NCBI GenBank assembly: GCA_021229015.1
Contig: CM037783.1
Span: forward strand, 23,502,052 to 23,566,051
Length of the DNA stretch: 64,000 nucleotides
Direction: 5' to 3'
Origin: Solen grandis
Taxonomy: Eukaryota; Mollusca; Bivalvia; Adapedonta; Solenidae
A model generated the notes under the pieces. That model saw only the letters and a program-made list of their open reading frames with translations. It did no database searches and was not told the DNA's origin. A program made the position numbers and the translations under genes. Every line of letters starts with the position of its first letter. Position 1 is the stretch's first letter. Positions 43,050-55,010 of this stretch are shown here, in pieces.

Positions 43050-43825
43050 GTAATATATTTGTATGGCGTGCAACTCGTAATATGAAATGCACTGATTCTG
43101 TAATTACTGAAAAATCTGTTTTCAGCTGTTACTTCAACGTCCTATGGACAGTTTTTCAACCCTTGTTTATGTACATGTGACATAAGTAGTTGAGACCTAA
43201 AACCAAGAGATGGTCTACTTATATAAGTCTGTGAAGGAAATCTCGTCTAATAAAAAATGCGAAAATTGACGTCATTTTGAATTTAAAAAAAAGTCGCCAG
43301 AGTATCGTAGGATATGTATTTTTGAACATTTTTATCATTTAAACAACAAATAACCTCAACTATTTGTTCATTCGGTAAGTAGATAATCTTTAAATAATGT
43401 GCGAAGCGTGAGTGCAGTTAGAAACAAGTCCTTGAGGATTTTAAACTCGGTGTCCAATTTTGGTGCAATAAGCTTTCCTTAACTCAGGAATGATGTCAGT
43501 ATGAAGTGAAAGTAAAATAACACACATGCCTAAGCTAATTCAAAGGCACAGTGTGGTTAAGGGTTTAATAATCTTGCACCTCCGACACTTCTACCTGTGA
43601 ATTTAAAGATATCTCGCCGGGTAGCGCATCTTTTGGTACAACGTTCAGCTTTAAAATCCTGTTATGTAAAGCTGAATGGTAAAGATCGATTCACTTTTGT
43701 CAGAAATTGTATAGAACTTTTGTTAGAACCCATAATATATCCCGTCATATTACGGGCGTATAATAATATTGTTAAGGTATTGTTGCACCTCGGAAGCACA
43801 GAGGGGACATGGTGTTTTCCTTTTT
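43050..43825. other. Intergenic stretch, no gene seen
   Basis: No recognisable exon. 43600-43800 is less AT-rich but carries no known motif. Confidence 0.45.
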
Positions 43826-45374
43826 AGCTCGACTATTCGTAGAATATGAGAGCTATTGTAGTCACCTTGGCGTCGGCGTCGGCGTTGGCGTTGCAGCTTT
43901 TGGTTAAAGTTTTGCGTGCAAGTTACTATCAACCTTATATCTCAATAAACATTTATGGTATTGACTTGAAAGTTTATAAATATGTTCAGGGGCATCAGAC
44001 AACCAAGGTAGATAACTATTGACTGAATTTAATATGAATTATGACCCCTTTTTAACTTAGAAATTTTGGTTAAAGTTTTGCATGCAATAGAAAATTTGAT
44101 TAAAGTTTTGCGTGCAAGCTACTATCTAGTTTGTATCTCAATAACCATTCATGGTATTGACTTGAAAGTTTATGAATATGTTTAGGGGCATCATACAACC
44201 AAGGTAGATAACTCTTGATGGAATACATTACAAAGTATGGCCCCTTTTTAACTTAGAAATTTTGGTTAAAGTTTGCATGCAGTACTTCATGCTATATCTC
44301 AGTATCAGCATGGATTGATTTGAAACATCTTTATAGTTTAGGGGTATCATACTTTCATGGTAGATAACTCTTGATAGAATTTGTTACAAATTATTGCCCC
44401 TTTTTAACTTAGAAATTTTGGTTAAAGTTTTGCATGCAAGGTACTTTCATGCTAATATCTCAGTATCCAGGCATGGGATTGATTTGAAACATTTTTATAG
44501 TTTAGGGGTATCATACTTCAGGTAGATAACTTTTATGGAATATATTACAATTATTGCCCTTTTTAATTAGAAATTTTGGTAAAGTTTTGCATGCAAGGTA
44601 CTTTCATGCTTATATCTCAGTATCCAGGCATGGGATTGATTTGAAATATCTTTAATATGTTTAGGAGTATCATACTATCAAGGTAGATAACTTTTTATGG
44701 AATGTTTTGCATGCAAGGTACTTTCATGCTTATATCTCAGTATCCAGGCATGGGATTGATTTGAAATATCTTTAATATGTTTAGGAGTATCATACTTTCA
44801 TGGTAGATAACTTTTGATGGAATATATTACAAATTATTGCCCCTTTTTTAACTTAGAAATTTTGGTTAAAGTTTTGCATGCAAGGTACTTTCATGCTTAT
44901 ATCTCAGAGTCCAGGCATGGAATTGATTTGAAACATCTTTAATATGTTTAGGGGTATCATACTATAAAGGAAGATAACACTTGATGGAATAAATTAAAAA
45001 TTATGACCCCCTTTTAACTTAGAATTATGGTTAAATTTTTGCATTCAAGCTACTATCCAGCTTATATCTCAGAAATTGCTTGTGGAATTGACTAGAAAGT
45101 TAAGGTGTGTCGTCAAGGGCATCAGAAAACGGGAGGATAACTTTTGGACTGATGCAAATTATGGCCCTTTTCTAACTTGGATTTTTGGTTTAAGTTTTGC
45201 ATGCACAGTGTTATTGTGCTTATGTCTCAGTAAATGTATTAAGGGGTATCATACTATCAAGGTATATCATTTTTTGCTATTACTATGAAGGGCAAGCATT
45301 TAAATAGATTTCATTTGATTTACCAACAAGCATTTTGAATAGTCGAGCGTGCTGTCCTCTGACAGCTCTTGTTT
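43826..45374 (+). mobile_element. AGCTCGAC element with internal tandem repeats
   Basis: Starts AGCTCGACTATTCGTAG and ends TTGAATAGTCGAGCGTGCTG with the hairpin GCTGTCCTCTGACAGC and TCTTGTTT. Internal units of about 150-160 bp (TTTTGCATGCAAGGTACTTT, CAGGCATGGGATTGATTTGA, AAGGTAGATAACT) repeat about nine times. The overall plan (short terminal inverted repeats, tandem array, 3' hairpin, TCTTGTTT) is that of the AGCTCACC elements, but the sequence is different. Confidence 0.7.
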
Positions 45375-45377
45375 ATT

Positions 45378-45520
45378 ATCTCGTGGCCACGAGTTAGCAA
45401 AATTTGTTTTTCTTTTTTTTTCTTAGTAACTCGTGGACACGATTAAGCGAGATTTTGTTGTTGTTGTTTTTTGTTTTTAGTTTTTCTTAGTAACTTGTTG
45501 GCCACGAGTTAGCGAGATCT
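45378..45520 (+). repeat. Three short palindromic repeats (CTCGTGGCCACGAG)
   Basis: CTCGTGGCCACGAGTTAGC (45380), a decayed copy ACTCGTGGACACGATTAAGC (about 45429) and ACTTGTTGGCCACGAGTTAG (about 45492) are separated by T-rich spacers. Confidence 0.65.
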
Positions 45521-46689
45521 GTTATCTCATAAGATCTTCCTCAAGTATAAATACAAGATGGAGTCATTCAGTAGGTACCTCTCATAAACATCTTGGTCTC
45601 TACTTTTCAAATGACCTTGGATGGAACACACACACACACACTTTTCAATAGCATGGTATCACAGTGAGTCAACACAATAACTTCTCTATGAAACAAAGTC
45701 GCAAAGTCACTGATATACCGGTATCTAACGTTTTTTGCACCAGTTCTTTGCCCCTAGGAAGATCTTCCCGTAGTGTAGATCGAACTCGCAACTTTCAGAT
45801 CTGTAGTCAGTCAACACTAACACAATAATTTGATCTTATTGAATAATGACTTTCTTTAGAAAGCGTGACAAATACGCTTTCCCTCGAAATTGTTCGGGTG
45901 ATATTTTTACATTTCATTTCCATAAGTTACCTACACAAATTACTTGCTCCGGGGAGATATATTGATATGCCTCTTTCATATTTGTTTCAATCGCATGATT
46001 TATTGCAATCTTCGTTTACTGATACGAAGAAAGTGATTCTTCATTTATCTTGTCAATATACGAGAGCGGGTGTACTGACTTTGACAATTGGAGTAAATTG
46101 CTTAGTAAATGAGGAACGTGTGTTAAATGGTATTGATCCATCTCTATAGAAAAACGAAGAGTTAATAGGGTTGTTTACAACAGATATGGGAGGCAAGCTG
46201 CGTTACGTTTAATCTTCTAATGTTCGCGGAACTGATAGGAACATCCGCATTTTTCCACGTGATCCCTGTGCATATCACACACACTTGATCCATGTCCATA
46301 CTACTGACACGTGCTTTACCCATACCGGAAATTGTGATCACTGTCCATATCGCAAGCACCAACGTTTTTCTTGTTTATGCCACAGAAGCGTGTTTTCTGG
46401 CCATACTCTTGTCATTACCATAGACGCGTGAAACGAACAAACTTCGTTGAATACCTGACTATCACACTATATCACATGTTCCTGTACTAGTGTCACATAC
46501 GTATTGACTTCTGCTGAAATCCAGTGAATAAGCTTTATTACCAAATAGGAGATCTTCATTTTAACAGTTTTTTTCCGGTGGGGGGGGGGGGTTTAAAGAG
46601 TTATGGTCCTTTGTTGTCTTTTCTGAACAATTTCTCAGCAAACAATGACTATTTAAACTATTTTTTTAACTTTCATGAAAAGGGACATG
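45521..46689. other. Intergenic stretch, no gene seen
   Basis: Includes a CA run (about 45630-45641), a reversed tRNA-like fragment (GATCGAACTCGCAAC, about 45779-45793) and a G-run at 46578. The 94-residue ORF at 45865-46149 has no motif I recognise. Confidence 0.45.
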
Positions 46690-46800
46690 TTATTGAGCTG
46701 CATCACAGCGGTATCACGTCATGTGAAAGTGGTATGATACCACATCATATTATCCCGACACTGGGCCAACCAGTCCTAGCTGTCAATAGCATTTTAATTA
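46690..46800 (-). repeat. SINE tail fragment (family b), minus strand
   Basis: Reads as the reverse complement of the family b tail: GGTATGATACCACATCATAT, CCGACACTGGGCCAACCAGT. Confidence 0.7.
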
Positions 46801-47489
46801 CTTTTAAGCACTTGTATGTTGCGGTCGGAGATTGAAACCGATGGCCTTCCGGTTACAGGTCGATTGCTTGATGTAATAGACAGTGATAGACAACGAACAT
46901 ACACAATTCGATATAAAACAATAAAACAACAATCTTCATTTTTAAAAAGTCATATATTACATTAAATGTAATAACAACAATTTCTCTACCCATTTCTAAT
47001 TTCCTTATTTATAATCAAACAATTTATTCTGAAGCAAATTACGTATAAACCGTTTCGAAAAAAGGATGATATTAAAGAAGCCATCTAAAAGACATAAGCA
47101 AATTCTCAAAGGAATGATTAAAATCGTATTTCACCGATATCATATTTTATCGAAATAGACAACTTAAAAACAGTATTGAAGATTTTTTTGTTGAAAATAG
47201 AGTTTATAGATGATTTCTGTTTTATTGAGTTTATTTTATTTGTTAACATAAATTTAAAACGGGTTGTTTATTATAGAGACAGCTACAGGGAAGTGCTTTT
47301 AGAAAGTATTTGAAGTTTCATTAATTTTAGGTTCTTTTGATAAACAATTTAATGCAATTACATTACAAGAAATGGATATTGCACAAGTCGTGTCGGTCCT
47401 TTGATCAATCAAATGTTTATATTAACTATAATGACCATGGGTTATTTAGACCTTCTTCATTATATAGTCATGTGTATTCTGGATGTAAA
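46801..47489. other. Intergenic stretch, no gene seen
   Basis: AT-rich; no exon or known repeat recognised. Confidence 0.5.
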
Positions 47490-47740
47490 TAAAATCTTCT
47501 TCTTCCTCCTCTTCTTCTTCTTCTTCTTCTCCCTCTTCTTCTTCTTCTTCTTCTTTGATAAGACAAAAATAACATTCTTCACAAAGTGTAGAGACAGAAT
47601 TACTACTTCTACTATTACTACTACTACTTCTACTTTTACTACTTTTACTTTTATTACTACTACTTCTACTTTTACTATTTATTACTACTTCTACTTCTAT
47701 TTTTACTATTACTACTATTACTACTACTACTACTACCCAC
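47490..47740. repeat. TTC and ACT trinucleotide microsatellites
   Basis: A TTC/CTT run (about 47492-47557) and, after 40 bp, an ACT/TTACT-rich run (about 47600-47737). ORFs through them are low complexity. Confidence 0.9.
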
Positions 47741-48137
47741 AAACTTTAAAACGTATACTATAGAATATATTTGGTATTAGATAAATATGTCAAGTGCCCA
47801 CAACTTAATCTACTACGTATACTATCACTTTTCTTTCTCTTTCTTTCTTTTTTCTCCTTCTGTTCTGCGAAACCTTACAACATGTATGGAACTTCAAAAA
47901 TGAATGATCTACCTTTTTGTTTTTTTTAGAATGTCCATGTTTTGAATTAAGCATTCACTTTATAATAAATATTACTGGAAACAACCAAATGTTCAAAAGT
48001 TTATTGAATTAATTACTTTAAAAGAATATCATAAGAAACTAAGCTGTGTATGTTTTTTTCCATTTAACAGAGTTATTTAATGTTTTTAAATTAAAATGTT
48101 AAAAAATTTGGTGGATTAAAGAGAAATATCAGTGAAT

Positions 48138-48183
48138 TAAAAATGGTAATTTCACTGTTTGAAACAGTGAATATTACCATTTT
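48138..48183. repeat. Hairpin sequence
   Basis: AAAAATGGTAATTTCACTGT and ACAGTGAATATTACCATTTT are inverted around TTGAA, with a short mismatch in the arms. No coding sequence nearby. Confidence 0.7.
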
Positions 48184-48445
48184 CATAATTTTCACTCTGG
48201 AACTTGAACCCGACCCTACATTATAAACTGATCGGAGCGTCATTTGTGCTGGGTTTTACGCAAGAGATGACGGCATAAATAGCGTCACGCACTCGAGGTA
48301 ATCCCGCCAATTTTGACGATTTTTGTGAAAAACACAACTTATTTCTTGCAAAATTTAAAGCATTAAATAAAATGAAATGTCTAATCACTTTTTATGTTCA
48401 CTCAGTGAAATAAATTATTATCGATCTTACACAAAACAAACAATC

Positions 48446-48449
<4 letters not shown>

Positions 48450-48541
<92 letters not shown>
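48450..48541. repeat. Compound CT(n)-AT(n) microsatellite
   Basis: About 14 CT units followed by about 31 AT units. Confidence 0.95.
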
Positions 48542-48542
<1 letters not shown>

Positions 48543-48654
48543 CTCCTGGCCCTATGGCCTACATGTATATTGAAAATAACTTTCTAAACTTTCTTTCTAC
48601 CTGATTGACATAATAAATTCACACTCGGATGTCGTGACTTCGGTCCCATGTCGC

Positions 48655-48835
48655 GATATACCAAAATACCAAAAGTCTCTGCATATAAGTGTAGTGCAAT
48701 GACAATTTGAACCTGTATGTGGATAATGTGATATTACATAGAACATATCACATGTTGTTTCAGTGAGACCGCACTTATCCTGTCCCATGTAGACAAATGT
48801 CTCCAAATATTTGATAAACAATCAATGGGTCGTTG
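48655..48835 (+). repeat. SINE fragment (family b), diverged
   Basis: GATATACCAAAATACCAAAAG, a shortened middle, then CATGTAGACAAATGTCTCCA at the tail. Confidence 0.45.
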
Positions 48836-50485
48836 AACTCAAACAGAGATATACTATTTTCGAGAGATTTCTTTATTATTTATTTAATTTCATTAGAAAA
48901 ATAATCAAACTATTAAGCGTACGTTTCTCTCGCAAATCAGACAATCATGGCGTCTGCAGCTTAAAAGAAAAATAAAAAAGAGGAAGATCACAGAATTTTA
49001 GATTTACATATTCAGTATGATTTTAGGAAATCTAAGGCCGTATTTCTCCTAAAAAATGATGCGGCATTATCTTTAAAGTTATTTTGCAATGCTATGAATC
49101 ATATAGATATCTACCGTAATGTCGACGTATTGCACTAATGATCAAAACATATACGTTTTTTTCATGTAAAGGTTGTTAGATTTCATTTAAATCTCGTTCT
49201 TATTTTAGTTTATTTATTTTTAATATGCTTTAAGTACATTGCCTTTCTGTTTATCAAGTTCACAGAACGGCTGCCAGATTGTAAGACCGTTTCAAATAGA
49301 AAGAAACAACTGACATTATGATAAGATCTCGTGGGATGCTTGTACCTGCTTGAAAAATCGTGTTAGGCAACCAGCACAAATTGATAATCCGGAGTACAAT
49401 TCTGTGGCATATCTGATAACTAGAGCTATGGTATAGACGTTATTAACAGTGGCACTAGAACCGCAGAATTGTAAATTTCATTGTAGTCTTGATTATCAAA
49501 TATATTCATGTACGATTTTCTTTCCCGGTATTGAATGTTAAAACAGTTGTCTGTTTATAAATGTAATTGCTAATAATAAAGCTTAATGTATAGTTTGGAT
49601 ACATGTGTCTTGCCAAAGCAGTGGTGATTACAGGAGTCAAGTCATGGTTAAATTGTTGCCGCGGCCTCTTTTACTATGTCTGCAGGTACTTTCTCTTGCT
49701 CCTTTGACGGGCCGGTCATACAAATTCAACTGTATGTACCAATTAAATGTAATGAATTTCAATATATAATCTTAATTGGTTGTTTTATGATAATAATAAT
49801 AATACGAGATAAAAATGTACATTATATCTCTGAGTTTGACTCATAATTACCTGATTTTCTGTTTTGATGCCCTGAGCATAGTTTATATAAAAAAATGAAC
49901 CCAGTGGGTGTAAATGACCTAGTATTTTATTATCAATGCAGTTGATACGAGTTTTATTCATGGTTCACAAATGTGATCAGATACGTTTCCCTAGTAACCT
50001 TTCATTCTCCGGAATGCTCTTCAGATTGAGTATCTGTTCTTCTGCCATGATTGAACCATCGGTGTCTTGCTTTTAGTCGAACACCTTTGTTTTTGTTATA
50101 TAAGCTTATACACTTACATCATAGATCATTTCATTTCTGGATGAGCTTTCAACTAGCATACCTATAATGATATTGATGCTGAGTACATTTTTTTAATAGC
50201 TTAGGTATTTAAATTTTTATTGATTATAAATTGTTCAAAAAGACATGATTTTCAATGGTTTTCTAAATATCATAATTGTACAAATATTAACTGAAGGATC
50301 ATCGAATATATCCGAGGTGCTTCAAATGAGTTCAGTATGGTTCAGCATATACTCTAACATTTCTTTATGTTTATTAACTATGATTATCTATTCAGTTTTA
50401 AATGAGGTATACACGGGATTAAAATTCGTTGAGAAATGGGTTGCTTGCACTTTGTTCGAAATTATAACTCGTTATACAAGCTGTC

Positions 50486-50520
<35 letters not shown>

Positions 50521-51975
50521 ACCATTATTTAGTTGTTGAATCAACACCTGACTTTGATATTATATATCTGTGCAAGTGACAACTAAATAACGTAATATAT
50601 AATATACTCTAAATATGACACTTCTGATTCTGACAGCGAAGTCATGTACATGTTTAACCTAATAGTACTTATATCGATAGATAGATATCGAAGGCGATGA
50701 TAGAAGTACGTAAATGTTAGGGAGACAAGTTGTATTTATATGCAAGCTTTACATATGAACGTTGACTTACACACAAAGTAAATTTAAGTTACATCAGTGG
50801 ATTTACCGGTATTCTTCTTATTTTTTAATTCCACACCTTTGATAGGAAGATAGAACGATTTGCAGTTATCTTGTACCATTAAGTTAGTGTCTTAGATTCT
50901 GCGGCTCTGCCACTTTATTCCACAAGTTCTGCCGTTTCGTACCATAACCTTTTCCATGATAAATTTTTAATCCGACTTGTCCTTTCTTCATTTTAGACGT
51001 TATTGTTAATGGCGGTGCAAGCTGAACAATTATTAACTAAACAGCGAGCAGTGCATATGGATGTGCAAGGTGATCTTGGTCTGCACTGGTCGCAAAGCAG
51101 TCACAAGTCTGCCATAATCTGGTACCATATCATTATATGTAATACTCCAAAACACACACACACACACACACCTTTTCAAACTTTCTTTCTCCATATTTTT
51201 CGTCGCTTGTCTCTACTTTACTTTTAATATATACATAGTAGATCTCTCTTTTTCCTTTCACATTTCCAGAGTCGCACTCTCCATTGCATTATTTTTCCGC
51301 TTGCTTTTTCCCCAAGGCTGTAGCCCTTTTGCACTATTTACATTTGCTTATCTTTTCTGCAAGTCTCCCTCTCATTAATAGTACTTGTATATCTCCCTAG
51401 CTTGGTATAGAAGATAGGTCGGTTTTCAAATTTTATGACTGGATGACGTATTTTGTTAAATGCTTTATGCCTCCTTGATACACCACTGCAATGTCTTAAT
51501 ACCCAGACTGTTAGCTAAACCGCTAAATACTGTTGCTTGAATGTTGAAACCAAAAACAAACATGTTTTAGTATGGAAAGGTGGAAGGGAATCTGACATCT
51601 AAACAACCGAAACATTCTAAGTTTAGATTCAAACATCTTCCAAGAAGAGGTGGGGTTGTGTGTTTTAGTTGATGTATTTTTTATACGTCTTAGAAAATAG
51701 TGCGGATGATTTCTTTTAAATATAAGTAACTTGTCGTGAATAATATATGCCATAGAAAACAGTGCAAATGATATATGATAAATATTAGTAAACCTGCTTG
51801 AAAAAAACACATACTCAGTAGAAAATATTGCAGAAAATAAATGATAAATATAAGTACTCTGCTTGAAAGAACATACGCAGTAGAAAATAGTGCATCCTGA
51901 TAAAATATGATCGGCTTGAAAAGTATATGCCGTCAAAAGTAACGTTAGTGAGGTTAAACTGTGATAATATGACGA
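48836..51975. other. Intergenic stretch, no gene seen
   Basis: AT-rich. Contains a poly-A run (50487-50519), a CA run (about 51152-51170) and, at about 51003-51110, GTGCAAGGTGATCTTGGTCT, which looks like part of a dispersed repeat. No exon was identified. Confidence 0.45.
50487..50519. repeat. Poly-A tract
   Basis: 33 consecutive A. Confidence 0.95.
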
Positions 51976-51983
51976 GAAATCAC

Positions 51984-52258
51984 TTAAAGTTGCAAGTTAT
52001 TGATTTACACATGGTCGTTAAAAGTTGTAAGTTATTGATTTACACATGGTCGTTAAAAGTTGTAAGTTACTGATTTACACATGGTCGTTAAAAGTTGTAA
52101 GTTATTGATTTACACATGGTCGTTAAAAGTTTAAAAGTTGTAAGTTTTAAAAGTTGTAAGTTATTGATTTACACATGGTCGTTAAAAGTTGTAAGTTATT
52201 GATTTACACATGGTCGTTAAAAGTTGTAAGTTATTGATTTACACATGGTCGTTAAAAC
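51984..52258 (+). repeat. 35-bp minisatellite, about seven units
   Basis: Unit AGTTGTAAGTTATTGATTTA followed by CACATGGTCGTTAAA. Seven copies of ACACATGGTCGTTAAAA are present, nearly identical; the middle is interrupted once by a partial duplication (TTTAAAAGTTGTAAGTTTTA). Confidence 0.95.
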
Positions 52259-52858
52259 TATACCATCCCGTCTTTACTTGTGTGATATAAAAATTTGTAC
52301 CTCTACTAAACAGATTTGTGTGTACTAGTAGAAGTAAATTACATAAATATTTTATGAGACCATAAAATGCCTGTGCAATAAATGTATCTTTGAAAAATCA
52401 ATCAGATATCGATGTAGCATTATTTTTAACGTCATGTTAACATTAATTATTTTGTGGCCCATTTATCAACATGGCATGTGCACATTTTCTGTGTTTATCA
52501 GTATGGTAAAAATTCACTGAAAAGAAATCATGAATTTGCGTGATGGGATGCATTTGAATAGATTTTGATTTTAGTTTTGCTGATGACGTAATAACGGATG
52601 ATATTGAAGATTATAGAATGCCTAAAGACTTTCTAGTTTGTTGTTTCAGATTTTGAAAGTAATTGATGGAAATCCAAATGTAATGGATGCAGTGTATGAG
52701 ATGCATTGATTAAGAGCTGCTATGAAAGCGGTCAAACTGGAGCTCTGTTAGAAAAGAACAGAACTATGATTTGCCATTTTTGCCATTGCGTAACTGCTGG
52801 TACATTAATGTCGTGTCTTATTACAATGGCGCGTCGTCGAAACAAAAACAGGATACAA
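52259..52858. other. Intergenic stretch, no gene seen
   Basis: No recognisable exon or repeat. Confidence 0.5.
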
Positions 52859-53269
52859 CGTTAGCGTCCTTTTTGTCGTAAGCATGCGCTAGAATTTTGT
52901 TTTGGCCGAAGCGCAAAACAACGATAAACTCTACTTTTTGTCTCGTTGCGTCGTCACCTTGGGGTTGGCAATTTTTTTGAAACAAATCTGACTACATGTA
53001 CTTTTAATTCGCTTATCAGTGCAGTAGGACTACCCTTGTTTGTTGTGAAAGAAGGTAACAATAATGCGCACGTACGATTTATATATCTATCACACACATC
53101 AGTTTCTTATCAACGCTTTTTTTTATTAAATACTTTTCACTGGCGTTAGCATTAGGGTAACCAGAAGATGACGGCACGACACAGGAAGTTTGTCATTGTT
53201 TCGCGTTTTGACCATTTGACGCGAAGGTACGATCTTCTAGCGCGCAGACACGACAAAAAGGCGCTAACG
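52859..53269. mobile_element. 411-bp element with inverted ends
   Basis: CGTTAGCGTCCTTTTTGTCGT at the left and ACGACAAAAAGGCGCTAACG at the right are reverse complements apart from one extra base. No coding sequence, so a MITE-type element. No target duplication was identified. Confidence 0.6.
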
Positions 53270-53588
53270 GTATCGAATTAAAGAAGATTCAGGGGTGTTT
53301 CTAGATGACACATATTTCATAAAAATAATAAAGACTATTATTGAAAGATACATTAATAATAAGTAGGGAACAATTGTGCTTGTTATCTAGTTTTAAAAAA
53401 AAAATTAAATTAAATTTTTAATTTAAAAAATTAAAAAATTTTTGGTTTTTTGCAACTTATAATCTATGAATTACAGGTGAAAATAGTGTCAAATACAAGA
53501 ATGATTTGAAAATTCAAAACGAGCACAAAATCAAAAAAAAAAAAAAAATTTTTTTTATAAAGTATGGGTAAAATTATATCAAATATCA

Positions 53589-54010
53589 TTAAAATTTTCA
53601 TTTAATTAGAATAAAGGGGTGTAACAATAAATTTTGTCACTCCCTGTACACATTTGCGATCTTAAATTCATCTCGATCAAAACAGAGCAGCGTTCATTCC
53701 AATGTAGGTCAACGGTGATGACATAAAAAGTTACTAACAAGTTTTCGGGGTATTTTCAAATTAACCTCAACATACTCTGTTAGTTAAATATGCATCAAAA
53801 TTTCATTTCAGGGAATTAATGCTGTTATGATTTGATATTTGTAGAGCCTTTATTTCGTCTGAGATGCTGATCTGATTATTTGTTTTCTTATTGGCATCCA
53901 CGGTCGGAAAAAAGTTGCAACTTCATGCGGGAAAACTGCTGACCTTACACCCACCCTGTTCGACAATCATTTTTTTTCATTTTAAACTTACTGACAGTTA
54001 CCATTGATGA
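53589..54010 (+). repeat. 0.42-kb dispersed repeat, copy 2
   Basis: Partner of 10975-11390, in the same direction; blocks match in order with small differences. A-run/T-run palindromes lie just outside both sides (53533-53565 and 54222-54246), only at this copy. Confidence 0.8.
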
Positions 54011-54854
54011 CACTTATTGATAATTGAAACATTTTTACACATATTCATCACAAAACATTTACTTTACAAACTTTAAAAAAGCTTCTCGTACAAGCTATTT
54101 TCCAACCCCTTAAAATTCATAACAAATATCCACCATTTTTTTATTCAAATTAAGCCATCATGTGACTCCGGGTAATTGATAACATTTAGTTTGCTGTCTG
54201 CGCAAAAAACTAAACCTGTAATTAAAAAAAAAAAAATTTTTTTTAAAATATGTCTTAATTAGATTAAAAAAATCAAGATTTTAATGAAATGGACGTGCAT
54301 CTTAAACATTGTCCAGAATTTACACAAGAAGTCACATGATGTCTTGATTTGAATATTAGAGCATGGCTGACATTTGTTTTGATCATATGGGACAGCGAAA
54401 ACAACTCGTCATATCACGTTCTCACGCACAAATGGTGTAAAAGTAAATACCCCGAAAAATTGTTATACCCCGAAAACTGGTCAGTCAACCACACTTAGAT
54501 ATGTAAACATATGCATGTACCAGTTTCAAGGCAATTGTGGGGACAGATGTCACCCCCTGGAGCGGAATGTCGTGAAATACTATTGGGTCGTGACCAGCTT
54601 GTCAAAAACAGTTATTTCCTATAGGGGTGTTTGCTTTATCATTCCTTACTTTTGATAAACCTGTCTCTAATAGTTGATATGTATTCCCTTCAGCTGGATA
54701 AACAAGTTTGGATTTAAAATTGAATGTTTAGAAATTATAGGATTTACAAAGATGTTCTGTACTTAAATTAGTTCAATCTTTAGAAGTTTCTTGCATATGG
54801 CCAACGGGTTATGCAGTCTTGTTGGGTTTTGACTCAGAGTAAAGGTTTTTACTG
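54011..54854. other. Intergenic stretch, no gene seen
   Basis: AT-rich; no exon recognised. Confidence 0.5.
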
Positions 54855-55010
54855 AAACAGATCAGTGTCAGGATAATGTGGCAGACTGTGGCAGACTGTG
54901 GTATCATGCCACATTTCTCAGTATGATATCACAGCAGCGAGGCAGCACTATGCCTGTCTCGTGTCTCCGAATTAATGGGATATCATAGGTAGGACGTTAA
55001 ATGATTTAGC
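54855..55010 (+). repeat. SINE tail fragment (family b)
   Basis: CAGTGTCAGGATAATGTGGC, GTGGTATCATGCCACATTTC, a GCGAGGCAGCACTATGCCTG half and the end AGGTAGGACGTTAAATGA. GGCAGACTGT is duplicated in tandem. Confidence 0.75.

Noticed and set aside
45865..46149. 94-residue plus-strand ORF
   Set aside because: No recognised motif, no splice context and no repeat or conserved neighbour to support it.
47401..47763. 120-residue ORF rich in Phe/Thr/Tyr
   Set aside because: Translation of TTC and ACT microsatellites.
51984..52258. CRISPR-like array
   Set aside because: Units are head-to-tail with no variable spacers; an animal minisatellite.
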